A DNA stretch of 53,299 nucleotides from Cytophagales bacterium (GTDB lineage Bacteria; Bacteroidota; Bacteroidia; Cytophagales; Thermoflexibacteraceae), in contig REAZ01000030.1 in the NCBI GenBank assembly GCA_004294445.1, positions 1 to 53,299 on the forward strand, in the 5' to 3' direction. Made by a program: the position numbers and the translations under genes. The notes beneath the pieces were generated by a model. That model searched no databases, was not told the DNA's origin, and saw nothing but the letters and a program-made list of their open reading frames with translations. Shown in pieces: positions 23,659 to 32,193 of this stretch (position 1 is the stretch's first letter; each line of letters starts with the position of its first letter).

Positions 23659-24736
23659 AAGTGATTACTACTTGTAACTCACGTAGATATTCACGCTTGG
23701 TCATTTTGGAGGGAGCATATACGAAGCCTTCGGCGTAGTAAATTCTCCCTTTTTTGCTATCAGCAAAAATATAACTCACAAACGAACCGCCCATCGAAAC
23801 ATTAAAAGTTTTCCATAAGCCGCGCGTTTCCACAGTATATCTGCCTCTGACCATGAGCGGCTTCACTACCGCAGGCTCTAAGGTTTCTGTAGTAACAAAA
23901 GTGGAATCTTTCTTTTCGGGGTCGCCAAAAATATACTGCCTGCAAATTTGGTTTCGCCAAGCAATGATGCTATCTCGCTCAAACTGATTTTGGTTTAGGT
24001 AGGGCTTGTAAGCCACAAAAATAGATTTGTCCACTTCTTGGTCTAAGACTCGGTGCCAGATAAACCCTTGTTTTTTATCCTCACTTATGTTATTGATAAC
24101 TTCCTCGTAGCCAAAGGGTACGCGCATATTAAAATCATGCTTCGTTCTGATAAGTTTGTTGATATTGGTCTGCTCCCCGCTTGCATATACCTTTTGGGTA
24201 AGTCTGCGAACTTCGGCACTTTCAAAAAGTTCTTGGAGTTGGGCTTTATTTTCTTTTAACTTTTTTATAAGCCCGTCATCAGTCTTCGAGAACAGAAACA
24301 AAAGAAGTTGGTCTTTGGCAAATTGGTCTTTGTTAAGAATCATAAAAAGGCTATCATCTTTGCTTTGCTCTATCATTTTGAGGCTTTTATCGTCATAAAA
24401 ACCTTTCAGACGCTTGGTATCTAAGCTATTACTTTCAAAAGAAGTTACCATAATGATGTTTTTATGATTTTTGATGAAGCTATTAAACCCACCGGGGCTA
24501 ATATAGCGAATGGTAAAAATGCGTTCATCTCGGAGCGTGCCGTTCAAAGGGGCGTGAAATACCTCCCTAACGGCTTTCCCAAGCTCACCCTTCCATTTTG
24601 TAGAGTCCATGAAAAGAATTATTTCGCCACCATCACCCTTGGCAGTAGGTAAGTTACCTTTTTCGGCACTTCGCTCACAGGCAAAAAGAGCAACAATAAA
24701 AAGGAGAATAAAAATTGAATTTTTGATATGGTTCAT
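23648..24736 (-). CDS. DUF4837 lipoprotein
   Basis: The 362-residue protein matches DUF4837, a family found in Bacteroidota. The start at 24736 (MNHIKNSIFIL) is preferred over the ATG 24 bases earlier, because it gives a normal lipoprotein signal peptide with the lipobox LFAC and Cys near residue 20. The mature protein begins with ERSAEKGN and has the family segments GEIILFMDS and TIRYISPGGFNSFIKNHKNII near residues 75-110. Probably an outer-membrane or periplasmic lipoprotein; function unknown. It overlaps mvaD at the 3' end. Confidence 0.85.
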   Translation of the reverse strand: MNHIKNSIFILLFIVALFACERSAEKGNLPTAKGDGGEIILFMDSTKWKGELGKAVREVFHAPLNGTLRDERIFTIRYISPGGFNSFIKNHKNIIMVTSFESNSLDTKRLKGFYDDKSLKMIEQSKDDSLFMILNKDQFAKDQLLLFLFSKTDDGLIKKLKENKAQLQELFESAEVRRLTQKVYASGEQTNINKLIRTKHDFNMRVPFGYEEVINNISEDKKQGFIWHRVLDQEVDKSIFVAYKPYLNQNQFERDSIIAWRNQICRQYIFGDPEKKDSTFVTTETLEPAVVKPLMVRGRYTVETRGLWKTFNVSMGGSFVSYIFADSKKGRIYYAEGFVYAPSKMTKREYLRELQVVITSIE

Positions 24737-24925
24737 ATATAATTGGATTTTTGAAAACATAATGGCATTAACCTATTAAAAGTTACAAAGCTACGTATAA
24801 TAAAGTGTGAATAGCATTACAAATTAACATAAATTAGGGTTATATTGTAGGCTCAAAATCTGTGAGGATTCTCCAGACTCAGTAAATTCCAAATTAAAAA
24901 CCTAATAATCAATAATATAAACAGC

Positions 24926-25573
24926 ATGATTCAAGTACAGACTTTTACTTTTAATAGGTTCGAGGAAAATACCTATATTTTATCTGACCATACCAAAGAG
25001 TGCATCATCATAGACCCAGGTTGTTATGATAGGAAAGAAAAAGAAGCTTTGCGGCAATTTATTGCAAATCAAAGTTTTATAGTGAAACTACTGCTCAATA
25101 CACATTGCCATTTAGACCACGTTGTGGGCAATTACTTCATCAAAACTACCTACAAAGTTCCACTGCTAATGCACCAGTTGGAAGTAGAAACCCTGCGCGC
25201 TGCTCAGGCTTATGCACCTATGTATGGCTTTCCTGCCTACGAGCCTACGGATGCTGACCAATTTGTTTCCGAAAAAGATACAATTACTTTTGGGGCATCG
25301 TCTCTGCAAATCCTTTTTGTACCAGGGCATTCTATCGGGCATTTGGCTTTTTATAGCAAGGAAGATGGCTTTTGTATCAATGGAGATGTGCTTTTCAGAG
25401 GTAGTGTAGGGCGTACCGACCTCCCAAATGGAAATATGGACACACTTATGAATAGCATTTTTACCAAAATGTATGCTCTCCCCGATGAAACCCTCGTCTA
25501 TTGTGGGCATGGGCAGACAACTACCATCGGGCATGAGAAAAAATATAACCCGTTTTGTGCAGTAAGCGTATGA
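24926..25573 (+). CDS. Metallo-beta-lactamase-fold hydrolase (glyoxalase II-like)
   Basis: The 215-residue protein has the full set of metal ligands: THCHLDHVVGN (HxHxDH) near residue 60, GHSIGHLAFY with the third histidine group near 135, INGDVLF with the bridging aspartate near 152, and GHGQTT with the last histidine near 193. This set and length match the glyoxalase II-like branch of the superfamily, which hydrolyses thioesters such as S-lactoylglutathione or related substrates. No signal peptide, so cytoplasmic. The substrate cannot be assigned. It stands alone, followed by the inverted-repeat element at 25723-25826. Confidence 0.9.
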   Translation: MIQVQTFTFNRFEENTYILSDHTKECIIIDPGCYDRKEKEALRQFIANQSFIVKLLLNTHCHLDHVVGNYFIKTTYKVPLLMHQLEVETLRAAQAYAPMYGFPAYEPTDADQFVSEKDTITFGASSLQILFVPGHSIGHLAFYSKEDGFCINGDVLFRGSVGRTDLPNGNMDTLMNSIFTKMYALPDETLVYCGHGQTTTIGHEKKYNPFCAVSV

Positions 25574-25722
25574 GTAATACCTGAAAATACAGAGATATGC
25601 AAAAAAATTATGTATCAAACAAAAATGTGCAAATCTTTGATAAAATAGCAAGGCAATGCGGCTAAGAAACCAAAACCAATCTTCAAATTTGGAAAAATAT
25701 AAGCCTTAAAGACCAATAAACC

Positions 25723-25826
25723 TAAGTTGCACAAGACGGTCTGCACCGCAGGTCTGACCGTTTAAAAAGCCTTAAAATGCAGGTCAGACCTACGGTGCAG
25801 ACCAAAATAATGGCAAACACAACTTA
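25723..25826. repeat. MITE/REP-like inverted-repeat element
   Basis: Two 22-base arms at 25738-25759 and 25782-25803 are reverse complements with one mismatch, starting GGTCTGCACCGCAGG in the left arm. Each arm also carries an internal inverted pair (GGTCTGCACC and GGTCTGACC). They are separated by a 22-base loop. TAAGTTG (25723-25729) and CAACTTA (25820-25826) form an outer pair. The rest of the 354-base gap at 25574-25927 has no gene I can see. Its composition is less AT-rich than its surroundings, which fits a mobile or repeated non-autonomous element. Confidence 0.7.
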
Positions 25827-25927
25827 CGTTAATAATATAGACTTAAAGTAATACTTTAAAAAATAGTAGTTAAAAATTTGATAATTGGATATTTAATCTC
25901 TATAATTGTGGAAAATTAAATACGGTT

Positions 25928-26482
25928 ATGGTCAATAGCTTCTCCTCAACTTCTGTTGCTCTTATTGATATTTTAGTTTTCTTGCTCATATCTTGGGGCG
26001 CATTCAAGGGCTTTCAAAAAGGTTTTTTGACAGAGTTACTTTCTATAGTCATTTTTTTGGTACTCCTATTGGGTACTTTCAAGCTCATACAGCTCGGCTT
26101 CGAATCTCTGAGCCAAAGCACAGGAGCTGGTCGCTTTTCCAAAGCAACCTATTTTTTTACTTTTCTGACTTTTTACTTCATCATTGCCATCATTGTCGGC
26201 ATCATAGGTAAGCGGCTGCAAGAAAAGGCAGGTTTTGAAGTATTTGAAGGCTTAGACCAATTTGTTGGGCTTATTTTAGGCACGTTCAAGTACGCCTTTG
26301 CCCTAAGCATATTGGCAGAAATGCTCACCGCTATTGGTCTTTTGAACAGAGCCGAAATGACAAATACCCTTTTCTACCCAATGCTCACCAAGCTTTTCGA
26401 CTTTATGTTCGAAATAGGGAATACTATCTCGCCATTTGTTGGCGATTTGGTCGGTGCGATAACCCGTATGCTGAGTAGGTAA
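25928..26482 (+). CDS. CvpA family membrane protein (second copy)
   Basis: This 184-residue protein is a paralogue of the CvpA at 13553. It has ALIDILVFLLISWGAFKGF at the N-terminus, four hydrophobic helices and the GLDQFVGLILGTFKYAFALS segment characteristic of CvpA. It is a predicted inner-membrane protein with an undetermined molecular role, linked in other bacteria to export and envelope stress. It stands alone between the repeat element and the DUF4175 gene, and a hairpin follows 37 bases after its stop. The two CvpA genes differ enough to be old paralogues. Confidence 0.88.
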   Translation: MVNSFSSTSVALIDILVFLLISWGAFKGFQKGFLTELLSIVIFLVLLLGTFKLIQLGFESLSQSTGAGRFSKATYFFTFLTFYFIIAIIVGIIGKRLQEKAGFEVFEGLDQFVGLILGTFKYAFALSILAEMLTAIGLLNRAEMTNTLFYPMLTKLFDFMFEIGNTISPFVGDLVGAITRMLSR

Positions 26483-26518
26483 AAGAAATTGTAATAACCC
26501 TTCCAAAATATAACTTCT

Positions 26519-26551
26519 ATCTCTGCCAAAGTTTAGGACTTTGGCGGAGAT
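26519..26551. repeat. 14-bp hairpin after CvpA
   Basis: ATCTCTGCCAAAGT (26519-26532) and ACTTTGGCGGAGAT (26538-26551) pair over 14 positions with one G-T pair around a 5-base loop. There is no T-run after it on either strand, so it may stabilise the mRNA end or act as a weak terminator. Confidence 0.5.
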
Positions 26552-26703
26552 GATTGAAAAGTGTTTAGTTAAATATCCTTTTTCAACAAACTTAATCCTC
26601 TTATATTCCGTTTCCTAATTAAAAAAAGTAGAATTTTTTAATATAATATCAAAGATTTCGTAAATTCACATTTTACATTTTATATCAAAACTTCGAACCC
26701 TCT

Positions 26704-29700
26704 ATGTCCAATACATATAATCAGATAGTCGAGAAGTTAAATCAGTACAAAAGCAAATATTATAAAAATCTTTTGTTGAAAGGTACTATTTTTACCGTAC
26801 TTGCTTTGCTAAGTGCATTTTTAGTGATTAATGCCTTAGAATATATAGGTAACTTTAGCAGTGTTTGGAGAGGTTTTCTATTTTTCTCCTTTGTATCTGC
26901 TGCCTTGCTAAGTTTTTATTTTTGGATAGCCATTCCCTCGCTTCGTCTTTTCAATCTCAATAAACCTATTTCGTTTGATGAAGCTGCCAACCAGATAGGC
27001 AATTATTTTCCCGAAGTAGAGGATAGACTCTTGAATCTCTTGCAGTTAGGCAAGATAAGTACCCAAGATAATGCCCTTCTGATAGCGAGCATCGAGCAGA
27101 AATCCCAACGTCTAAGCACTATCAATTTCCCCGATGCTATCAAATACCAATCAAATAACAAATACCTCAAATATCTATTAGCTATTGTCTTGATATTCTT
27201 GGTTTTATACAATATTATTCCTGAATTATTTACTGAAAGCACGCAAAGGATTGTAAATTATGGGCAGACTTACGACCCGCAAGCACCTTTCAAATTCAAT
27301 ATCAAAAATAAAGAACTTCACGTATTTAAAAATGAGGACTTTACACTCAATCTGGCAATGGAAGGGAAAGCCATTCCTTCTGAAGTTTTTGTAGCTACAG
27401 GTGGCTTCTCGGCAGCAAATAGTCGCAAACTAAAAATGGATAATACCACAGATAAAAATGTGTTTACTTATACTTTCAAAAAAGTGCAAAAAGACATAGA
27501 TTTTAGCTTTGAGTCTGCGGGTTTTAACTCCAATGAATACAAAATTAAGGTATTAGAAAGACCAAATTTAAGTAATTTTACTGCCTATATTTCTTATCCA
27601 ACGTATCTCAACAAAAAAGATGAAAAAATAAGCAATACGGGCAATCTGATAGTGCCTGCGGGAACTGCTGTAAGATGGCTTTTTAATACACAGGAAACAG
27701 ATTCTGTAAGTTTGATTTTCAAAGACCAGCCAAGCTATGCTACGCCAAAAGGTGGAAATACTTTTGAGTTTACTCGCAGAGTAATGGTTTCGGAAACGTA
27801 TAAAGTATTATTGAAAAATGAATTTAGCAACAATAAAGATGCTATTGAATACTATATCAATGCTATTCCTGACGAATTTCCTACAATTAGCCTCAAGCAG
27901 TCCGAAGATACTACACTTTATAACTATTTAATTTTGGGCGGAAATATTGCCGATGACTATGGAATTACAAAGCTGGAGTTCAAATACAAGGTGATAAGCC
28001 CGAAAAGTAAGGAAGCAGACCAAAATAAACCATACCAAACCACAATCCTGAAGCACAATGCAAGTGTGGCGAGTCAGAGTTATTTTCATCAGTTAGATGT
28101 AGCACAGCTTAACCTGAAGCAAGGAGATAAGTTGGAATATTTTGTGCAGGTTTGGGACAATGACGGCATCAAAGGGAGCAAAAGTAGTAGGAGTAGTGTG
28201 CTTGAGTTTGGCTTGCCCGACAAAGAGGAATACAAAAAAGAATTGGAGGCGGCATCTTCCAATACTTCAAATCAGATGGAAAAGACAATGGAAAAAGCCC
28301 AAGAAGTAAAGAAAAATTTGGAAGAACTCCAAGACCGCCTCAAGGGAAAGAAAAAGCTAAATTGGCAAGACAAGCAAGCAATAGAAGAACTGCTGAAAAA
28401 ACGCCAAGAACTACAAAAAGACATCAAGGAGTTGCAACAGCAAAACATGATGCTTAATGAAAAGCAAGAACGCTTTGACGAGAAAAGCGAAAAAGTAGCA
28501 GAAAAAGCAGAAAAATTTCAGGAACTCATGGACGAACTCATGGACGAAAAAACTCGTCAGCTATACGAAGAATTGCAGAAATTATTAGACCAAGAATACC
28601 AAAATAATAACCTGCAAAATACTTTAGATGAGTTGGAGAAAAAAGAAAGCAACTTGGAAAAGGAGTTGGATAGGGCATTGGAACTATTCAAGAAACTTCA
28701 GTTAGAGCAGAAAATTGAAGAAACAGCCAAAGAACTTGACAAAATGGGGGAGGAGCAAAAGGAACTTGCCGAAGAGAGCAAAGAAGCAAAACCCAAAGAT
28801 GAGCAGAAAATAGACGAGCTTAAGCAAGACCAAGAAGAACTCAATGAAAAATTTGAGAAGGTGCAGGAAGAGATGAAGAAGATGGAAAAAATGAATGAGG
28901 AATTGCAGAAAGCAAGTCAGAAAGACATGGAGCAGACGAAGGACAAGCAGCAAGAGATAAAAGATGAGCAGAAAAAAAGTAAGGAAAATTTGGAGCAAAA
29001 TCAGCCACAAAAAGCGGCTGAAAACCAAAAGAAAGCTGCTCAAAAAATGAAAGAGATGTCCCAAGAAATGCAAGAAATGCAGCAAAGTGCGGAACAAAAA
29101 CAGCAGACAGAGGATTATAACGACTTGCGTAAAATATTAGAAAACTTGGTAAAATTGTCTTTTGATGAGGAAAACTTAATGAAAGAGTTTAGGAAAATTC
29201 GTCAAGATGACCCAAGAGTAATTCAGATGGGGCAGGAGCAGCTTAAACTCAAAGACGATTCAAAAATTATCGAAGACAGTTTGCAAGCATTAGCAAAGCG
29301 TGTTTTCCAGATTCAGTCTTATGTAACCCGCGAAGTGAGTGCGATGAATGAATACATGAACGAAAGCATGAATGAGATTAAAAAGAAAAACTTACCTGCG
29401 GCGGCGGGCAAGCAGCAGTTTGCAATGACTTCTATGAATAATTTGGCACTCATGCTTGATGAAACCCTACATCAAATGCAGCAACAAATGGGACAGCAAA
29501 TGGCGGGAATGCAAATTATTAACAAGAAACGCCCTTCTCCACAAATGGGAGATATGCAAAAATCGTTGAATCAGCAAATACAAGACTTGATGAAAAGTGG
29601 CAAATCAGGCAAGGAACTTTCCCAAGAGTTAGCCAAATTAGCTGCAAAACAAGAGATGATTCGCAAAGCAATGAAAGAAGCACTTAAGGGGAAAGAAGGC

Positions 29701-30090
29701 AAGAAAAAAGCAGCAAAAGATGGCAAAGGAAAAGAAGGAGAAGGAGGCGAGCAAGGAGGAGATGGCGACATTGGCAAAATGCTTGACGACATGGAAAAGA
29801 CAGAGGAGGACTTGGTAAATAAACGTATCACACAAGAAACGTTAAAACGCCAAAAAGAAATTCTTACCCGATTGTTAGAGTCTGAAAAAGCAATGCGAGA
29901 AAGAGAACAAGACAATAAAAGAGAGGCTGAAAAAGTAAAAGGGGAAAAAGAACGAAAGAACCCTGCTGAATTTTCTGAGTACCTAAAACTCAAAGAAAAA
30001 CAAGTAGAGTTGCTAAAGTCTATTCCTGCTTCTCTCAATCCGTATTATAAAAAAGAGGTAAATGAATACTTCAAGAAAATAAATGAATAA
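26704..30090 (+). CDS. DUF4175-family membrane-anchored coiled-coil protein
   Basis: The 1128-residue product matches DUF4175, a large family of unknown function in Bacteroidota and relatives. Two membrane helices lie near residues 27-45 and 55-75 and a third near 160-175. A beta-rich region at about 190-520 follows and is probably periplasmic. Residues about 540-1120 are charged coiled coil rich in E, K and Q, with a low-complexity GKEGKKKAAKDGKGKEGEGG stretch near 1000. The coiled coil suggests a scaffold or tether. The 126 bases before the RsbW-like gene (ATG 30289) hold no gene. The antisense strand shows long open frames that are shadows of the biased coding. Confidence 0.85.
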   Translation: MSNTYNQIVEKLNQYKSKYYKNLLLKGTIFTVLALLSAFLVINALEYIGNFSSVWRGFLFFSFVSAALLSFYFWIAIPSLRLFNLNKPISFDEAANQIGNYFPEVEDRLLNLLQLGKISTQDNALLIASIEQKSQRLSTINFPDAIKYQSNNKYLKYLLAIVLIFLVLYNIIPELFTESTQRIVNYGQTYDPQAPFKFNIKNKELHVFKNEDFTLNLAMEGKAIPSEVFVATGGFSAANSRKLKMDNTTDKNVFTYTFKKVQKDIDFSFESAGFNSNEYKIKVLERPNLSNFTAYISYPTYLNKKDEKISNTGNLIVPAGTAVRWLFNTQETDSVSLIFKDQPSYATPKGGNTFEFTRRVMVSETYKVLLKNEFSNNKDAIEYYINAIPDEFPTISLKQSEDTTLYNYLILGGNIADDYGITKLEFKYKVISPKSKEADQNKPYQTTILKHNASVASQSYFHQLDVAQLNLKQGDKLEYFVQVWDNDGIKGSKSSRSSVLEFGLPDKEEYKKELEAASSNTSNQMEKTMEKAQEVKKNLEELQDRLKGKKKLNWQDKQAIEELLKKRQELQKDIKELQQQNMMLNEKQERFDEKSEKVAEKAEKFQELMDELMDEKTRQLYEELQKLLDQEYQNNNLQNTLDELEKKESNLEKELDRALELFKKLQLEQKIEETAKELDKMGEEQKELAEESKEAKPKDEQKIDELKQDQEELNEKFEKVQEEMKKMEKMNEELQKASQKDMEQTKDKQQEIKDEQKKSKENLEQNQPQKAAENQKKAAQKMKEMSQEMQEMQQSAEQKQQTEDYNDLRKILENLVKLSFDEENLMKEFRKIRQDDPRVIQMGQEQLKLKDDSKIIEDSLQALAKRVFQIQSYVTREVSAMNEYMNESMNEIKKKNLPAAAGKQQFAMTSMNNLALMLDETLHQMQQQMGQQMAGMQIINKKRPSPQMGDMQKSLNQQIQDLMKSGKSGKELSQELAKLAAKQEMIRKAMKEALKGKEGKKKAAKDGKGKEGEGGEQGGDGDIGKMLDDMEKTEEDLVNKRITQETLKRQKEILTRLLESEKAMREREQDNKREAEKVKGEKERKNPAEFSEYLKLKEKQVELLKSIPASLNPYYKKEVNEYFKKINE

Positions 30091-30288
30091 TCTACTATGC
30101 TTAAAAGGGAATACACTCATACCAACAGCATATCTTTTTCCCTTCATTTCTCGTTTAACATAATGAGAGATAAAAGGGGGAAAGTTGCCTAAGATAAATT
30201 TAATGTCATTCTTCTTTTGTTAAAAAAACTTTTACTTTTGTACCTCCGATTAAGAATTTTGCGTTTTAATTCATACACATACAACATA

Positions 30289-30702
30289 ATGAAATCGCTT
30301 AAATTACGCATACCATCTTTGCCTGATAACATTCGCATTGTCGAGAGTTTTATTGATAATGCAAGGGATAAATTTGCATTTGATGACGATATTTACGGTA
30401 ATATTATGATTGCTGTTACTGAATCTGTCAATAATGCAATAATCCATGGGAATAAGCAGGACAAAGAAAAAAATGTAGATCTTGCCTTAGAAGTTGCCGA
30501 TGATAATATTCGTTTTACGATTAAAGACGAAGGCGATGGGTTTGACTATGATAATTTACCAGACCCAACTGCCCCAGAAAACATCTTGAAGACGGGAGGC
30601 AGGGGTATTTTTCTCGTTCAAAATTTAGCTGATGAAGTTGCTTTCACAGACCAAGGCAGAACCATTATGCTTACTTTCTATATGATGGAAGAAAGTGCAT
30701 AG
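30289..30702 (+). CDS. RsbW-like anti-sigma factor / serine kinase
   Basis: The 137-residue protein is a single HATPase_c_2 domain of the RsbW/SpoIIAB type, which binds a sigma factor or phosphorylates an anti-sigma antagonist. The N box is AVTESVNNAIIHGN and the ATP-lid motifs are DEGDGFDYDNLP and GGRGIFLVQNLADEV. The start is taken at ATG 30289 (MKSLKLRIPS), where the family N-terminus begins; the 24 residues upstream in the frame lie in the AT-rich leader. A TACTTTTG at 30233-30240 is a possible -7 element. No antagonist or sigma factor gene is adjacent, so its partners are elsewhere. Confidence 0.88.
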   Translation: MKSLKLRIPSLPDNIRIVESFIDNARDKFAFDDDIYGNIMIAVTESVNNAIIHGNKQDKEKNVDLALEVADDNIRFTIKDEGDGFDYDNLPDPTAPENILKTGGRGIFLVQNLADEVAFTDQGRTIMLTFYMMEESA

Positions 30703-30770
30703 AAAGCAGTTATCATTATTCATCAATTTTGGTTGCTACACAGAAATATTAACAAAGCTATTCTTTTGCT

Positions 30771-31193
30771 ATGGCAATTAATTTTTTTACAGAAAATATC
30801 AGCTACAATATTAAGAACAAACTCATTTTGAAGAAATGGCTCAAGCAAGTCATTTCTTCTCATCATTATATTCTAAATGAACTCAATATTATTCTTTGTT
30901 CAGACGATTACCTCCATGAGATGAATCTCAAATATCTCAATCATGATACACTAACTGATGTAATTACTTTTGATAATGCTGAAATGCCGCAGCAAGTAGA
31001 AGGAGATATTTTCATAAGTATAGACCGCATCAGGGATAATGCCCAAAGTTTGAGCTTGCTTACAGAAACAGAGTTACACAGAGTAATGGTGCATGGTACG
31101 CTGCACTTATTAGGGTTCAAAGACAAAACCGCACAAGACAAAGAAAATATGAGAAAAATGGAAAACCATTGGTTAGAAAAATTAGAAATATAA
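30771..31193 (+). CDS. ybeY: rRNA maturation RNase YbeY
   Basis: YbeY is a metal-dependent RNase acting in 16S rRNA maturation and ribosome quality control. The 140-residue product has the zinc motif HGTLHLLGF near residues 104-112. The third ligand region reads FKDK rather than the YDH of proteobacterial YbeY; variation there is known in Bacteroidota. The TDVITF segment and the N-terminal pattern also match. It is cytoplasmic. It lies 68 bases after the RsbW-like gene, and a parS palindrome begins at the last base of its stop codon. Confidence 0.9.
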   Translation: MAINFFTENISYNIKNKLILKKWLKQVISSHHYILNELNIILCSDDYLHEMNLKYLNHDTLTDVITFDNAEMPQQVEGDIFISIDRIRDNAQSLSLLTETELHRVMVHGTLHLLGFKDKTAQDKENMRKMENHWLEKLEI

Positions 31194-31216
31194 AAATGTT
31201 TCACGTGAAACATTTT
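31193..31216. promoter_or_regulatory. parS site (ParB binding), first copy
   Basis: The 16-base core TGTTTCACGTGAAACA (31197-31212) matches the parS consensus recognised by ParB/Spo0J. It lies inside a perfect 24-bp palindrome, extended by AAAA and TTTT. It overlaps the ybeY stop codon and lies 18 bases before the stop of the Uma2-like gene. ParB spreads from such sites to load condensin and segregate the origin. Confidence 0.93.
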
Positions 31217-31233
31217 GCTTGCTTCTCAAAAAA

Positions 31234-32001
31234 TCAACTACCTTGTTCCTTTGCTTCGTTCAATAAGTCATTAAAACTTAGGGAAAGGCTCGGAAATAAA
31301 TAGTGTGTGAAAGGAATGTTGAAACTATAAGGCGTATAACCAATATCACCTAACTCAAAAACATAGTAATTTTGTGTATGCGGATTGACCACAATGCCTA
31401 CTTTTGTGCCGCCTCTTATCCAATCATTTCTCATTTTATCTATTTCTTTTTGCAGGCTTTGCGGAGCAGAAACCACTTCTATAGCCAAATCGGGTGGAAC
31501 TTGGACAAACCTCCACTGATTTTGTAAAGCACTTGGCGCACTTTCGTAGGAAAGATAAGAAGCGTCTGCTGCTCTGCGCTTCATCTTTTCCATAGTATCA
31601 AGCAAATCATAACGACCTGTTTCTCCATAAACTCTTCCCTTTTTATGAGTTCTCGCCCAATTTAGTATTGTAACAATGATTAAGGCAGTAAAAGCGGAAA
31701 CTATAGCAGTTGTAAGCATATTGATAGTTAATTGATTGTAGTCGTCAAATTCCAATTTAGCAGAGTCGTTAATATTACAAATTTCCTCAAACTGTTCTTC
31801 TGTAATTACAAAATCAGTAGGGAGTTGGACATGAAAAAAACTCACCTCATCAAAAGGGAACTCAGATTCATGAAAGGTTATCTGATTTCCTTTTTTGTTG
31901 GGCTTGATTCTGACTTCCTTATTGAGTGCTTGCAGGGCATCAAACTGTGCTGCGGTATAGCTTACGCCCTTTGGAAATTTGATAATAATAGACTCCATCA
32001 T
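31234..32001 (-). CDS. Uma2-like (DUF820) nuclease-fold protein between parS sites
   Basis: The 255-residue protein has a Uma2/DUF820 PD-(D/E)xK fold in its C-terminal half: VPPDLAIEVVSAPQSLQKEI near 165-185 supplies the Asp and Glu, and the later TKVGIVVNPHTQNYYVFELG matches the family. The N-terminal part is family-specific. The hydrophobic stretch LTTAIVSAFTALIIVTILNW is where soluble members have an amphipathic helix, so it need not be a membrane segment. Uma2 proteins are predicted nucleases without known targets, abundant in cyanobacteria and Cytophagales. The gene is flanked on both sides by a perfect parS site; whether that matters is unknown. Confidence 0.75.
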   Translation of the reverse strand: MMESIIIKFPKGVSYTAAQFDALQALNKEVRIKPNKKGNQITFHESEFPFDEVSFFHVQLPTDFVITEEQFEEICNINDSAKLEFDDYNQLTINMLTTAIVSAFTALIIVTILNWARTHKKGRVYGETGRYDLLDTMEKMKRRAADASYLSYESAPSALQNQWRFVQVPPDLAIEVVSAPQSLQKEIDKMRNDWIRGGTKVGIVVNPHTQNYYVFELGDIGYTPYSFNIPFTHYLFPSLSLSFNDLLNEAKEQGS

Positions 32002-32105
32002 GCTTTGATTTTAGCCTAAATTTACAAAATATGTGAATTAATAGAAAGAATTTATCAATTTTTATTTTTAGGTTTTGAATGTAAGTACTATAGCTACTAA
32101 GCTAC

Positions 32106-32129
32106 TTAATGTTTCACGTGAAACATTAA
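32106..32129. promoter_or_regulatory. parS site (ParB binding), second copy
   Basis: The same core TGTTTCACGTGAAACA (32110-32125) lies in a perfect 24-bp palindrome, here extended by TTAA on both sides. It lies between the Uma2-like start and the tyrS promoter, about 0.9 kb from the first copy. The flanks differ from the first copy, so this is a second functional-type site and not a duplicated block. Confidence 0.93.
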
Positions 32130-32157
32130 ATTATTTCTTCTTTTTTTACACGCATAA

Positions 32158-32189
32158 TTGCATCAAAAGCCTAAAATCTTGTATTTTTG
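32158..32189 (+). promoter_or_regulatory. Likely tyrS promoter
   Basis: TTG at 32158-32160 and TATTTTTG (TAnnTTTG) at 32182-32189 have a 21-base spacer. The -7 element ends 4 bases before the ATG at 32194, so the transcript would have almost no leader. Confidence 0.55.
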
Positions 32190-32193
32190 CAGT

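Noticed and set aside
28702..30038. Long antisense open frames inside the DUF4175 gene
   Set aside because: They arise from the E/K/Q-rich coding of the sense gene and give low-complexity products such as LLLF and SSS runs with no family.
31680..31740. Membrane helix in the Uma2-like protein
   Set aside because: The position corresponds to an amphipathic helix in soluble family members, so a true membrane segment is not supported.
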